From positions 181,652 to 245,651 of the forward strand of contig CALVAG010000001.1 of NCBI GenBank assembly GCA_944325445.1: DNA of 64,000 bases. Direction: 5' to 3'. Below the pieces are notes generated by a model. The model was not told the DNA's origin. It searched no databases and saw only the letters and a program-made list of their open reading frames with translations. Within the stretch, counting starts at the first letter, position 1. Every line of letters starts with the position of its first letter. Positions 51,906 through 59,843 of the stretch are shown in pieces. This DNA is from an uncultured Bacteroidales bacterium (GTDB lineage Bacteria; Bacteroidota; Bacteroidia; Bacteroidales; UBA932). The position numbers and the translations under genes are program-made.

Positions 51906-53102
51906 CTAATCGAGCGCACTCTTTCTGGAGCCTGCCGTAAAGAGTATCATTATCATTACCATGCATCCGCCTATGAGCAACGGGAATTTTGCGATGCCGA
52001 GAAATCCGAGCAGATAGTTGAGCAGGGAATTTCCTACAAGGCATGCAGAAATGGCTATGCTGAATGCAGTTCCGGACATCTCTTTATATAGCCCTCCGAG
52101 CACGCTGAGCACTATTGGAACCGTAGATGTTATGCCGAATCCTATAAGCAGTGTGCCGGCTATGGCTACGTTTTGGGGGTCCATGCCTGATGCTGCGCTT
52201 ATCTTCTGTGCAAAGGTGAGTATGACCACCCCGGCAAGGGCTATCATCATGCCTGCGGCGATAATGGTCCTCTTTGAAAATTTCTTAAGTATGAAGCCTG
52301 CGCACAGACGGCCTATGGCCAGGCCGATAAGTACGAAACTCAGGGCGATGCCTGCGGATATCTCATCGAAGTTCTCGATATTTATAAGATATTGCGATAT
52401 CCTGTTGTTGGTAATGCCCTCTACAGCTCCCTGGAAAAAGAGGGTGAAGCAGAATATTATAAAGAGCGGAGACGTTATGAGTTTGCCTATCTTTTGTGAG
52501 GAGGCTCCTTCTCCGCCGTTTTTCGCCCCCTGGAATTTCATGGTCATGTAGAAAACCGAAACCGCGACCATGATTACCGCTATCGCGGCAAGTATGCTCT
52601 TGTATGAAACGATTCCCGACAGTGCAGGAATGGAGTATGTGGTGGCGATGGCCCCCACACAGTAGAAAAGGCCGAGGAACATAATGTTGCGGTCTCTGTT
52701 GCGGTCTGTGGAGACATCGGAGGCAAGTGCGTTCGTAGAGCCGTTTATAAGGCCTCCGCTTATGCCGAGCGCAAGTATTCCAGTTATCAGAACTGCAAAC
52801 GAAGCGGCATATGCAATCAGAAAAAGTCCTGCAGCGCCTATCAGATTCTGAACAATCATTACAAGCTTATAGCCCTTTCTGTCTACAACCGGCCCGAAAA
52901 CAAGCGAGCCGGCGAGTGTCCCTATGGGAAGTATCGCCGCAAGGGTCGCGGACATTTTGTCGCTCAGTCCGTATTCGGCAGCTACGGCCGGCATAATCGC
53001 GCCTAATGTGAGGAATGCCACTCCAAAGAAGATAATTCCTATACATGAGGCTATGTATTGCAATTTCGGGTTTCCGGCTTCCGGTTTTTCAGTAGGATTC
53101 AT
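51906..53102 (-). CDS. MFS transporter in the ROK/SIS operon
   Basis: A 398-residue major facilitator with 12 hydrophobic helices, a proline/Gly-rich MFS motif A-like GPVVDRKGYKLVM in loop 2-3 and an N-terminal MNPTEKPEAGNPKLQ tail. It resembles sugar/H+ symporters rather than drug pumps. It is 49 bp upstream of the SIS gene and 16 bp downstream of the ROK kinase gene on the same strand. This gives a layout similar to transporter-kinase-SIS cassettes for amino sugars such as the MurNAc cassette of Tannerella. The transported sugar is not determined. Confidence 0.8.
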   Translation of the reverse strand: MNPTEKPEAGNPKLQYIASCIGIIFFGVAFLTLGAIMPAVAAEYGLSDKMSATLAAILPIGTLAGSLVFGPVVDRKGYKLVMIVQNLIGAAGLFLIAYAASFAVLITGILALGISGGLINGSTNALASDVSTDRNRDRNIMFLGLFYCVGAIATTYSIPALSGIVSYKSILAAIAVIMVAVSVFYMTMKFQGAKNGGEGASSQKIGKLITSPLFIIFCFTLFFQGAVEGITNNRISQYLINIENFDEISAGIALSFVLIGLAIGRLCAGFILKKFSKRTIIAAGMMIALAGVVILTFAQKISAASGMDPQNVAIAGTLLIGFGITSTVPIVLSVLGGLYKEMSGTAFSIAISACLVGNSLLNYLLGFLGIAKFPLLIGGCMVMIMILFTAGSRKSALD

Positions 53103-53118
53103 ATCTTGTCTGTTTGGA

Positions 53119-54081
53119 TTATTTCTTCTTTTTTTGAGAGATGTTTATTGCGATAGCCCCTGCACCGTAGAGCCCGGCAAGTTTAGGCAATGCTGTCGGC
53201 ATGAATTTGACCTCCTTGATGCTTATCGGCTGCGCCCACTTGCACGCTTCTTCATAGATTCTCTCTATGAACTGGGTGGCGGGGCCGAATACTCCTCCTC
53301 CGAAAACCAGAATTTGCGGATTGAAGAGGCTTACTACATTGGCGGCCGCCATGCCCCACATCTCGATAGCCTGGTCTATTACTTTTACTGCAATCTCGTC
53401 TCCGTTTTCGTATGCTCTGAATACATGGTAAGAACTGATGTTCTCTCTCTCCACCTCTCTCAATTCCCCTTTATATTCAGGAGTTCGGTCCAGGAATTTT
53501 TTTGCCTGTACCGCCAGCCCGTCTCCTGAAGCATGCGTCTCGAAGCAGCCGCATTTATCGTAAAAGCTGTCATACGGAGGTTTCAGGGCCATCCAGCCTA
53601 TGGCGCCGACTATATCGGAGTTGCCGTGCAGAACCATTCCGTCTACAAGTATCCCGAGGCCTATGCCGGTGCCCACGGCCATAAATACTGCATTGTCGCA
53701 TTTTTTTGCACATCCGGCTATGACTTCACCGAGTATGTAACATGTCCTGTCGCTTTCAATGCATATTACCGAGTTGGGAATGGCCCGGCCGATATACTCC
53801 TGCAGCGGGAAATCATCCCATTCCGGTATGTTCGGACACCAGACCGTACCCTTTTTGGAGTAAGCTATGCCGGGAACGCATATTCCTATGCTTTTTTTCT
53901 CCCTTCCGCCTATTTTATGCTGTTTTATGAGTCCGGAAATGAGTTCTGTCATCAGATTCGCAACCGCTTCTCCCTTTCTGCCCTCCAAAAGCGCGACTTT
54001 GCTGTCGGCTATCTCTCCGTTCATATCGAAGAGAGCGGCAGTTATTTTTGTTCCTCCAAGATCGACCCCTATGTAAACCAT
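53119..54081 (-). CDS. ROK-family sugar kinase
   Basis: A 320-residue ROK kinase. ATP-binding VYIGVDLGGTKITAALFD is at residues 2-19. The catalytic Asp is expected near ICIESDRTCYILGE, and AVGTGIGLGILVDG and FGGGVFGPATQ follow. The usual HGxxCxCGxxGCxE zinc motif is reduced to DKCGCFETHASG, missing the leading His and the first Cys. It phosphorylates a hexose or amino sugar (glucose, GlcNAc, ManNAc or MurNAc class). It is 11 bp downstream of pncB and 16 bp upstream of the MFS gene. Confidence 0.85.
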   Translation of the reverse strand: MVYIGVDLGGTKITAALFDMNGEIADSKVALLEGRKGEAVANLMTELISGLIKQHKIGGREKKSIGICVPGIAYSKKGTVWCPNIPEWDDFPLQEYIGRAIPNSVICIESDRTCYILGEVIAGCAKKCDNAVFMAVGTGIGLGILVDGMVLHGNSDIVGAIGWMALKPPYDSFYDKCGCFETHASGDGLAVQAKKFLDRTPEYKGELREVERENISSYHVFRAYENGDEIAVKVIDQAIEMWGMAAANVVSLFNPQILVFGGGVFGPATQFIERIYEEACKWAQPISIKEVKFMPTALPKLAGLYGAGAIAINISQKKKK

Positions 54082-54092
54082 CTGTCCGTGAA

Positions 54093-55562
54093 TTATATGT
54101 CGAAATTTTTGATCTCTTTTATAAGGTTGTTTATGAGCTTCATCTTCAGGTTGTAAAGGTCATCCGATATATCGACCTTATAAAAATGCGGATTTATCAG
54201 CCTGCGTTCGGTTTCATTGAAACTCATGAGATTGGACAGATAATATTTTTGCTTTTCCGGAAGCGTTATATCCTGCAATATGTTTTCCCCGTTCTTCATT
54301 ACCTGTTCTTGAAGCCTTTTCCAGCTGTAGCTGCCTTTAGGAAAGGTTTTGTTGCGGGTCTCATCGAATTCGCTCCGTATGTGTATTTCCTCGCAGTTCT
54401 CGATTCTCCCGCTCATTTCATCTCCTCTCAGACAGGTTACGTCGGCTTTGAACATCCCGTTCTGGATAATCCTGTATGTTATTTGGAATCCGGGATTTAT
54501 GAGTTTGGATTTATCCTCCGACCTTTTCAATACAGGTTCTCCGCCTATTTGCACGAGTTTATATACATTGCCGAAACAGGGATTGTGCTTGCTCGTGGCT
54601 ATGGCATCTCCGACTCCGTAGGAGTCTATCATCGCCCCCTGACGTTCAAGTTCGGTAATGAGATATTCGTCGAGAGAGTTGGTTGCAAATATTTTGCAGT
54701 CGGTGAACCCTGCCTTGTCCAGCATGTCGCGGCATCTGCGTGAAAGATATGTGAGATCCCCGCTGTCGAGCCTTATCCCGTATCCTTGCGGATAGCTGTT
54801 GTCTATTCCGCACTCTCTGTATGCCCTCATCGCATTTTTCAGTCCGCAGTTGAGGGAATCATACGTATCTATAAGCAGAATAAGCGGCTCTCCGCGATGT
54901 GTCTCTATGTATGTCTTGAATGCATTGAATTCCCCCTCTATGGAGCATCCGAATGAGGTTACATAGCTGTGTGCCATTGTCCCGGAAGAGGGGACATCGA
55001 AGATTGCGGATGTAAGAATATTGGAAGAGTTGGCGCATCCGCCTATTATTGCCGCCTTTGCTCCGTAAGTGGCTGCCCAGGGGCCATGGGCTCTCCTCGA
55101 ACCGAATTCGCTTACGGGCTTTTCCGTGCTCCTTGTAACCCGGCTGGCTTTTGTCGCTATGGCCATCTGGTGATTCATTATGCAGAGCAACGGGGTTTCC
55201 AGAACCTGGGCCTCGATGATCGGGGCTTCGATTGTTATTATCGGTTGCTTGGGAAATGCGATTTCTCCTTCGCGCATTGCGTAGACATTTCCGGTGAAAC
55301 GCATTTTGGAAAGGTATTCCCTGAATTCGGCATATTCGTCTCCCGGAATGAACTTTTCAAAAAAAGCAGCCTTTTCGCTGCCTATTCCGCCAATCATTTC
55401 CAGCGATTCCCTTATTCCGGAGACGACTGCCCAGTTGTTTTTATCCGGTGCATCTCTGAAAAAAAGGTTGAATATCGCAATCTTGTCCTTCATCCCGGCC
55501 TGGTAGAAGGATTTTCCCATCGTGTATTGGTACTTGTCTGAGCAGTAACTGATATTAATCAT
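54093..55562 (-). CDS. pncB: Nicotinate phosphoribosyltransferase
   Basis: A 489-residue NAPRTase. It starts with the family N-terminal YQYTMGKSFYQAGMKDK and contains the active-site FGSRRAHGPWAATYGAKA, the loop IRLDSGDLTYLSRR (phosphoribosyl pocket) and GVGDAIATSKHNPCFGNVYK. It converts nicotinate and PRPP to NaMN for NAD salvage. First gene of the operon pncB-ROK-MFS-SIS. Why NAD salvage should be read with a sugar transporter and kinase is not obvious; the spacing (11 bp) says it is one transcript. Confidence 0.93.
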   Translation of the reverse strand: MINISYCSDKYQYTMGKSFYQAGMKDKIAIFNLFFRDAPDKNNWAVVSGIRESLEMIGGIGSEKAAFFEKFIPGDEYAEFREYLSKMRFTGNVYAMREGEIAFPKQPIITIEAPIIEAQVLETPLLCIMNHQMAIATKASRVTRSTEKPVSEFGSRRAHGPWAATYGAKAAIIGGCANSSNILTSAIFDVPSSGTMAHSYVTSFGCSIEGEFNAFKTYIETHRGEPLILLIDTYDSLNCGLKNAMRAYRECGIDNSYPQGYGIRLDSGDLTYLSRRCRDMLDKAGFTDCKIFATNSLDEYLITELERQGAMIDSYGVGDAIATSKHNPCFGNVYKLVQIGGEPVLKRSEDKSKLINPGFQITYRIIQNGMFKADVTCLRGDEMSGRIENCEEIHIRSEFDETRNKTFPKGSYSWKRLQEQVMKNGENILQDITLPEKQKYYLSNLMSFNETERRLINPHFYKVDISDDLYNLKMKLINNLIKEIKNFDI

Positions 55563-55600
55563 TTTAATCCGTTTTGTTACAAAAAACGTCAGCAGGGAGA

Positions 55601-55608
55601 CAAATATA
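55601..55608 (-). promoter_or_regulatory. -7 element of the pncB operon (TATATTTG)
   Basis: The minus-strand reading TATATTTG matches TAnnTTTG, 38 bp before the pncB start codon. Confidence 0.55.
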
Positions 55609-55650
55609 GCAATATTTTATCCTTTTTCATTTTTTTTGACACTTTTTAAG

Positions 55651-55658
55651 TAGTTTTG
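55651..55658 (+). promoter_or_regulatory. -7 element of the AmgK-RapZ operon (TAGTTTTG)
   Basis: TAGTTTTG matches TAnnTTTG, 56 bp before the ATG at 55715. It is divergent from the pncB box 42 bp away. Confidence 0.55.
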
Positions 55659-55714
55659 CAGACGGAGAGTCTCGGAATAAACCGGATAAAAGAGAGCCGA
55701 TAGAAATTTTGAGT

Positions 55715-57136
55715 ATGAAACAGATAGAAGAACTTTTCAGAGAGTACACAGGACACGATGTCGAGGATATATATGAACTGCCTTCCAGCGGCAGCAACAG
55801 AAGATACTTTAGGGTAAGCGGAGGAGGAGAGACGCTTATAGGGGCAAAAGGCACCTCCATAGATGAAAACAGGGCGTTTATCGAGATAGACAGGCATTTT
55901 TATGCCAAGGGGTTGAATGTTCCTAAGGTATTGGCTGTGAGCCCTGACATGCAGTTTTACCTTCAGGAGGATCTGGGCGATATTACTCTCTTTAACAGAA
56001 TTTCCGCAGGCAGGGAATCTGGAAATTATTCGGAAAAGGAGATAGAATTGTTGAAAAAGACAATATCGGCTCTTCCGAAAATCCAGTTCGAAGGAGGAGC
56101 GGGGCTGGATTATTCTGTCTGTTTCCCGCAGCCGGAATTCGATGCCAGAATGATTTCATTCGATCTAAACTATTTCAAATACTGTTTTTTAAAGGCGACA
56201 GGGCTTGAATTCAGCGAAATTAAGTTGCATGAAGATTTCAATAGATTTTCCGAAGATTTGTTGAAGACGACTTCAGACGATACATTTTTATACAGGGATT
56301 TTCAGGCGCGTAATGTGATGCTTGTAGAGGATGAACCTTATTTTATAGATTTTCAGGGTGGCAGGAAAGGACCTTTCTATTATGACCTCGCATCGTTCGT
56401 ATGGCAGGCCAGAGCCAATTATTCTCAACAAGTCAAGGAGATTCTGATAAAGAGCTATCGGGATGCCTTGAAAAAATATATAGACGTACCCGACGGCGAA
56501 TTTTATAAGACCCTCCGTATTTTCGTGCTGTTCAGAACAATGCAGGTATTGGGAGCGTATGGATTCAGGGGCTATTTCGAAAAGAAGCCGCACTTTTTGC
56601 AAAGCGTGCCTTATGCGATAGATAATCTGAGAAAACTTATTCATGATGCTCCGTTCGAGGAGTATCCCTATTTCCAGTCTATCCTGGAGAATCTTGCGGA
56701 TATGAGGCAGTTCTCGGATTTGAGGGAGGAAAAGAGGCTTGAGGTCAGAATTTTCAGTTTTGCGTACAAAAAGGGAATACCGTCTGACGAAAGCGGAAAC
56801 GGCGGAGGTTATGTGTTCGATTGCAGGGCAATAGAAAATCCGGGAAAGTATGACCACTTCAAACATTTTACCGGTCTTGATGCAGAGGTTATAAAGTTCC
56901 TGGAAGATGACGGCGGCGTTGTCAAGTTCATGCAGAATGTGTATAGCCTGGCGGATGCTCATGTAAAGAGATATATCGAGAGAAAATTTACTAATCTGAT
57001 GTTCTGTTTCGGTTGTACCGGAGGACAGCACCGGTCTGTCTACTGCGCGCAGCATCTGGCGGAATACATAGCCAAGCGATATAATGTCGTAGTAAAGCTC
57101 GTGCATAGGGAGCAGGGAATCGAACAGGAACTGTAA
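55715..57136 (+). CDS. AmgK-like sugar kinase fused to a RapZ C-terminal domain
   Basis: A 473-residue two-domain protein. Residues about 1-330 are an APH-type kinase with the catalytic loop FLYRDFQARNVML and the metal site YFIDFQGGRKGP then YYDLAS. This is the pattern of AmgK, which phosphorylates MurNAc/GlcNAc at C1. Residues about 345-470 match the C-terminal domain of RapZ: FSFAYKKGIPSDESG, FDCRAIENPG and the phosphate-binding GCTGGQHRSV (Cys at 434). RapZ's N-terminal P-loop domain is absent. In E. coli the RapZ C-domain senses glucosamine-6-phosphate. The next gene is a MurU-like nucleotidyltransferase with a TAATG overlap. ATG 55715 is preferred to TTG 55709. Confidence 0.85.
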   Translation: MKQIEELFREYTGHDVEDIYELPSSGSNRRYFRVSGGGETLIGAKGTSIDENRAFIEIDRHFYAKGLNVPKVLAVSPDMQFYLQEDLGDITLFNRISAGRESGNYSEKEIELLKKTISALPKIQFEGGAGLDYSVCFPQPEFDARMISFDLNYFKYCFLKATGLEFSEIKLHEDFNRFSEDLLKTTSDDTFLYRDFQARNVMLVEDEPYFIDFQGGRKGPFYYDLASFVWQARANYSQQVKEILIKSYRDALKKYIDVPDGEFYKTLRIFVLFRTMQVLGAYGFRGYFEKKPHFLQSVPYAIDNLRKLIHDAPFEEYPYFQSILENLADMRQFSDLREEKRLEVRIFSFAYKKGIPSDESGNGGGYVFDCRAIENPGKYDHFKHFTGLDAEVIKFLEDDGGVVKFMQNVYSLADAHVKRYIERKFTNLMFCFGCTGGQHRSVYCAQHLAEYIAKRYNVVVKLVHREQGIEQEL

Positions 57137-57966
57137 TGGCCGCGAGTATGAAAGCGATGATTTTTGCTGCGGGGTTGGGGACCAGACTGAGACCTTTGAC
57201 AGATACCATGCCTAAAGCGCTGGTTAAGGTGTGCGGCAAAACCCTTTTGGAATATTCCATAGAAAAATTGAAGGCTGCCGGTTTTACGCAGATTGTGATA
57301 AATGTCCACCATTTTGCGGATATGATAAGGGAATATGTGCGTGAGAAGGGCTCTTTCGGTATTGAAATCTCTTTTTCGGACGAAAGCGATCTGTTGCGCG
57401 AGACCGGTGGCGGAATAAGGCATGCTGCGGCATTGTTGAATGACGGCGAACCCTTTCTGGTGCATAATGTAGATATACTTTCCAATCTTGATATTCCGGC
57501 TATGGTCGGAGGGTATAATGCAGCATCCGCCTCTTCTGCGGAAAACGGCGAGTCTCATTTGGCCACCCTGCTGGTGAGCGAAAGGGTAACGGAGCGCTAT
57601 CTGTTGTTTGACAATGAGGCAAGATTGGTCGCATGGATGAATGTCAGGACCGGTGAAGTCCGCTCGCCGTTCGAGGAATTGAAACGGAATCCGGTGGCGG
57701 ATGGAGAGACATTCGATTGCGAGGCTTATACCGGGGAGTACGGTCTAAAAAAATATGCTTTCGACGGAGTGCATATAATCTCTCCGGAAATCTTTAAACT
57801 TATGGTAGACAAGCCTGAAAAGTTTTCCATAATCGGCTTTTACCTTTCTTATTGCGACAAATGGCCTATTACCGCCCACATCCAGCCGGGATTGAGGGTG
57901 GTGGATGTAGGCAAGGTAAATTCCATCCAAAAGGCGGAAGAACTGGTTGCAGATGTACATCTTTAA
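57136..57966 (+). CDS. Sugar-1-phosphate nucleotidyltransferase (MurU-like)
   Basis: A 276-residue NTP-transferase. The pyrophosphorylase signature is MIFAAGLGTRLRPLTDTMPK, followed by PKALVKVCGKTLLEYSI, the ETGGGI loop and VHNVDILSNLD (metal Asp). It resembles MurU, which makes UDP-MurNAc from MurNAc-1-phosphate, the product of AmgK. The AmgK-MurU pair is the known peptidoglycan recycling route that bypasses de novo UDP-MurNAc synthesis and fosfomycin's target MurA. The start overlaps the kinase stop by one base (TAATG); ATG 57148 is an alternative. Confidence 0.85.
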   Translation: MAASMKAMIFAAGLGTRLRPLTDTMPKALVKVCGKTLLEYSIEKLKAAGFTQIVINVHHFADMIREYVREKGSFGIEISFSDESDLLRETGGGIRHAAALLNDGEPFLVHNVDILSNLDIPAMVGGYNAASASSAENGESHLATLLVSERVTERYLLFDNEARLVAWMNVRTGEVRSPFEELKRNPVADGETFDCEAYTGEYGLKKYAFDGVHIISPEIFKLMVDKPEKFSIIGFYLSYCDKWPITAHIQPGLRVVDVGKVNSIQKAEELVADVHL

Positions 57967-58981
57967 TCCTGAACACGATCTTTGTCTTGCAAACGGGGAT
58001 ATTCATTTTGTGCCTCCTGAATCTGCCCTGGCTTTAGGGAGGGATTGCGGTTCCATTACAAAATATATGCGCGGGCTCGACAGCAATGCAGACAACGGTG
58101 CGAAAATCGTTCCGTGGGGCTGGAATTATGTGTTAAGGGAACGGCTGTTAAAAGAGGGGGTATCCTCTTCAATATTGCCGTCAGATGAGCAATTGGATCA
58201 TATCAGGCTCTTTTCTGGCAGAAGTCTTGCATTTGAGGCACATGAGTTTCTTCTTGGTTTTTTGTCCCGTATCCCTGTATCCCGGAACCTGTATGCTGCA
58301 CCTTCCGGTTGCAGGAAAATGTGCCGTTCGGCTGCCGAACTTGATACCTTTTTAAGAAGTTATGAAAATATCGTTCTCAAGGCGCCGCTTTCCGGTAGCG
58401 GAAAGGGGATAAGATTCGTGCGCGGCACTCTTTCTCACAGCGACAGAGGCTGGGCGGAAAATCTCATGCGGAGATATGGATATCTTGTTGCGGAGCGGAG
58501 AGCGGAGATTCTGGATGAGTTTGCGTTTCTTTACGAAGTCGCTGCCGGTCGGGTTCTTTTCAAGGGCTATTCCATGTTTTATTCGCATAATGGCGTATAT
58601 AAAGGAAATATTCTGGCCTCCGACAGTTATATCGAGGCGAAGATGGCCGCTTCTGTTCCGCGTGAACTGTTATGGGGAATAGGAGAGGGGCTTGCGGAGT
58701 TCATCAGGCAGAGACTCTGCGGGAAGTATGAAGGGTTCTTGGGAGTGGATCTCTATTTTTATAAAGGTGACGATGGAAAAATTCTCTGTCAGCCCGTTTC
58801 GGAGATAAATCTGAGAATGACAATGGGGCTTATAGCGAGAAATATTTATGATAATCGCAGCACTCTGTTGAATATGGATATCGGTGAGGGGACCCACGCC
58901 TTTGAAATCTGCAGCAACCTCCCGGCTAAAGGTTCTTATTCTTATCGGTTCGTGCCTGCCTGTAGAGCTGCCAGCTGTTGA
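57953..58981 (+). CDS. Conserved protein with ATP-grasp-like features
   Basis: A 342-residue soluble protein of unknown function. FNPEHDLCLANGDIHFVPPE at the start is a strong conserved-looking segment. ENIVLKAPLSGSGKGIRFV reads like an ATP-grasp lysine plus glycine-rich loop. The end (LGVDLYFYKGDDGKILCQPV; SEINLRMTMGLIARN) resembles the E-x-N metal site. I infer an ATP-grasp fold, not a proven one. It overlaps the MurU-like gene by 14 bp, so it is translationally coupled to the AmgK-MurU pair and may act in the same recycling pathway. ATG 57953 is preferred to TTG 57947. It overlaps the convergent BASS gene by 56 bp. Confidence 0.65.
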   Translation: MYIFNPEHDLCLANGDIHFVPPESALALGRDCGSITKYMRGLDSNADNGAKIVPWGWNYVLRERLLKEGVSSSILPSDEQLDHIRLFSGRSLAFEAHEFLLGFLSRIPVSRNLYAAPSGCRKMCRSAAELDTFLRSYENIVLKAPLSGSGKGIRFVRGTLSHSDRGWAENLMRRYGYLVAERRAEILDEFAFLYEVAAGRVLFKGYSMFYSHNGVYKGNILASDSYIEAKMAASVPRELLWGIGEGLAEFIRQRLCGKYEGFLGVDLYFYKGDDGKILCQPVSEINLRMTMGLIARNIYDNRSTLLNMDIGEGTHAFEICSNLPAKGSYSYRFVPACRAASC

Positions 58982-59840
58982 AAAGGTTCTGCCATATCGA
59001 GTAGAGGGCTGGGTAGACCGATGCGAGCGGGTGGAGGTAGACATTGGCCATCCATATTCCGAATGCCGAGTTTTTCTGCCCGAGAGCCTGTCCGCCGGCT
59101 ATCGTGTCTCCATACTTCTTCCCGACCCATTTCCCGAATCCGAACTGTATGGCGCAGAAGATTATGGAGATTACTCCCACAACCGTAATGCTTCTTATGT
59201 TTTCCCTGCCGTTGGCTATTATCATGTTTATGGTCTGTCCCAAAGTTATGGTGAGCGTTACTGCCCAGATATAGAATGAAATGCCGCTGACTCTGCTTAT
59301 CGCCTCATTGATTTTCGGCAGATAGAACTGCAAGAACATGGCTACAAAGAACGGCAACGCTATGACTGGTCCTATCTTTTTAAGAATCAGAGCGAATGAT
59401 TCAAGGAACGGCATATCCTGATGTATTCCTATGAACGAGAAGTAGATTGGCGCCACGATTGCAACCATAAGGTTTCCAAGAATCGTGTAGGCAGTGATAG
59501 TCTCCCTGTTTGCCCCGAGCATACATGCTATGACAACAGATGCCGCCGCAACCGGACATAACACTCCTGCCAATACCCCTTCCGCCACAATTTCATCTCC
59601 TCCAAGAGCCGTTATCAGGTAATAGCAGCCTATGCTTACCAATATCTGGAAGAGCAGCAGCCATACGTTAAGACCGCTCATGTGGATAAGTCTGAGCTGT
59701 CTTATCCTGACGGATGAGAAGTTCATCAGCAGAATGGTGAAGATAAGATAGGGTACAATGGCCGAAAGTTTTCCGCACCATCTGTTTATCAGGAATCCGA
59801 GTATTATGGCAACAGGAAGGACGAGACTTCTTTTGTTCAT
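58926..59840 (-). CDS. Bile acid:sodium symporter (BASS) family transporter
   Basis: A 304-residue membrane protein with about nine hydrophobic helices. It has LAGVLCPVAAASVVIACMLG and GQKNSAFGIWMANVYLHP, which match the two crossover regions of BASS/ASBT-fold transporters. Family members move bile acids, pantoate, 2-keto acids or other organic anions with sodium. The presence of panB 3.4 kb away makes pantoate an option worth testing, but no sequence evidence supports it. It starts 3 bp after the redoxin gene stop, so the two form a transcript. It overlaps the preceding convergent gene by 56 bp. Confidence 0.8.
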   Translation of the reverse strand: MNKRSLVLPVAIILGFLINRWCGKLSAIVPYLIFTILLMNFSSVRIRQLRLIHMSGLNVWLLLFQILVSIGCYYLITALGGDEIVAEGVLAGVLCPVAAASVVIACMLGANRETITAYTILGNLMVAIVAPIYFSFIGIHQDMPFLESFALILKKIGPVIALPFFVAMFLQFYLPKINEAISRVSGISFYIWAVTLTITLGQTINMIIANGRENIRSITVVGVISIIFCAIQFGFGKWVGKKYGDTIAGGQALGQKNSAFGIWMANVYLHPLASVYPALYSIWQNLFNSWQLYRQARTDKNKNL

Positions 59841-59843
59841 CTC

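Noticed and set aside
53502..54156. Plus-strand frames opposite the ROK kinase gene
   Set aside because: They are shadows of the ROK gene with no domain features.
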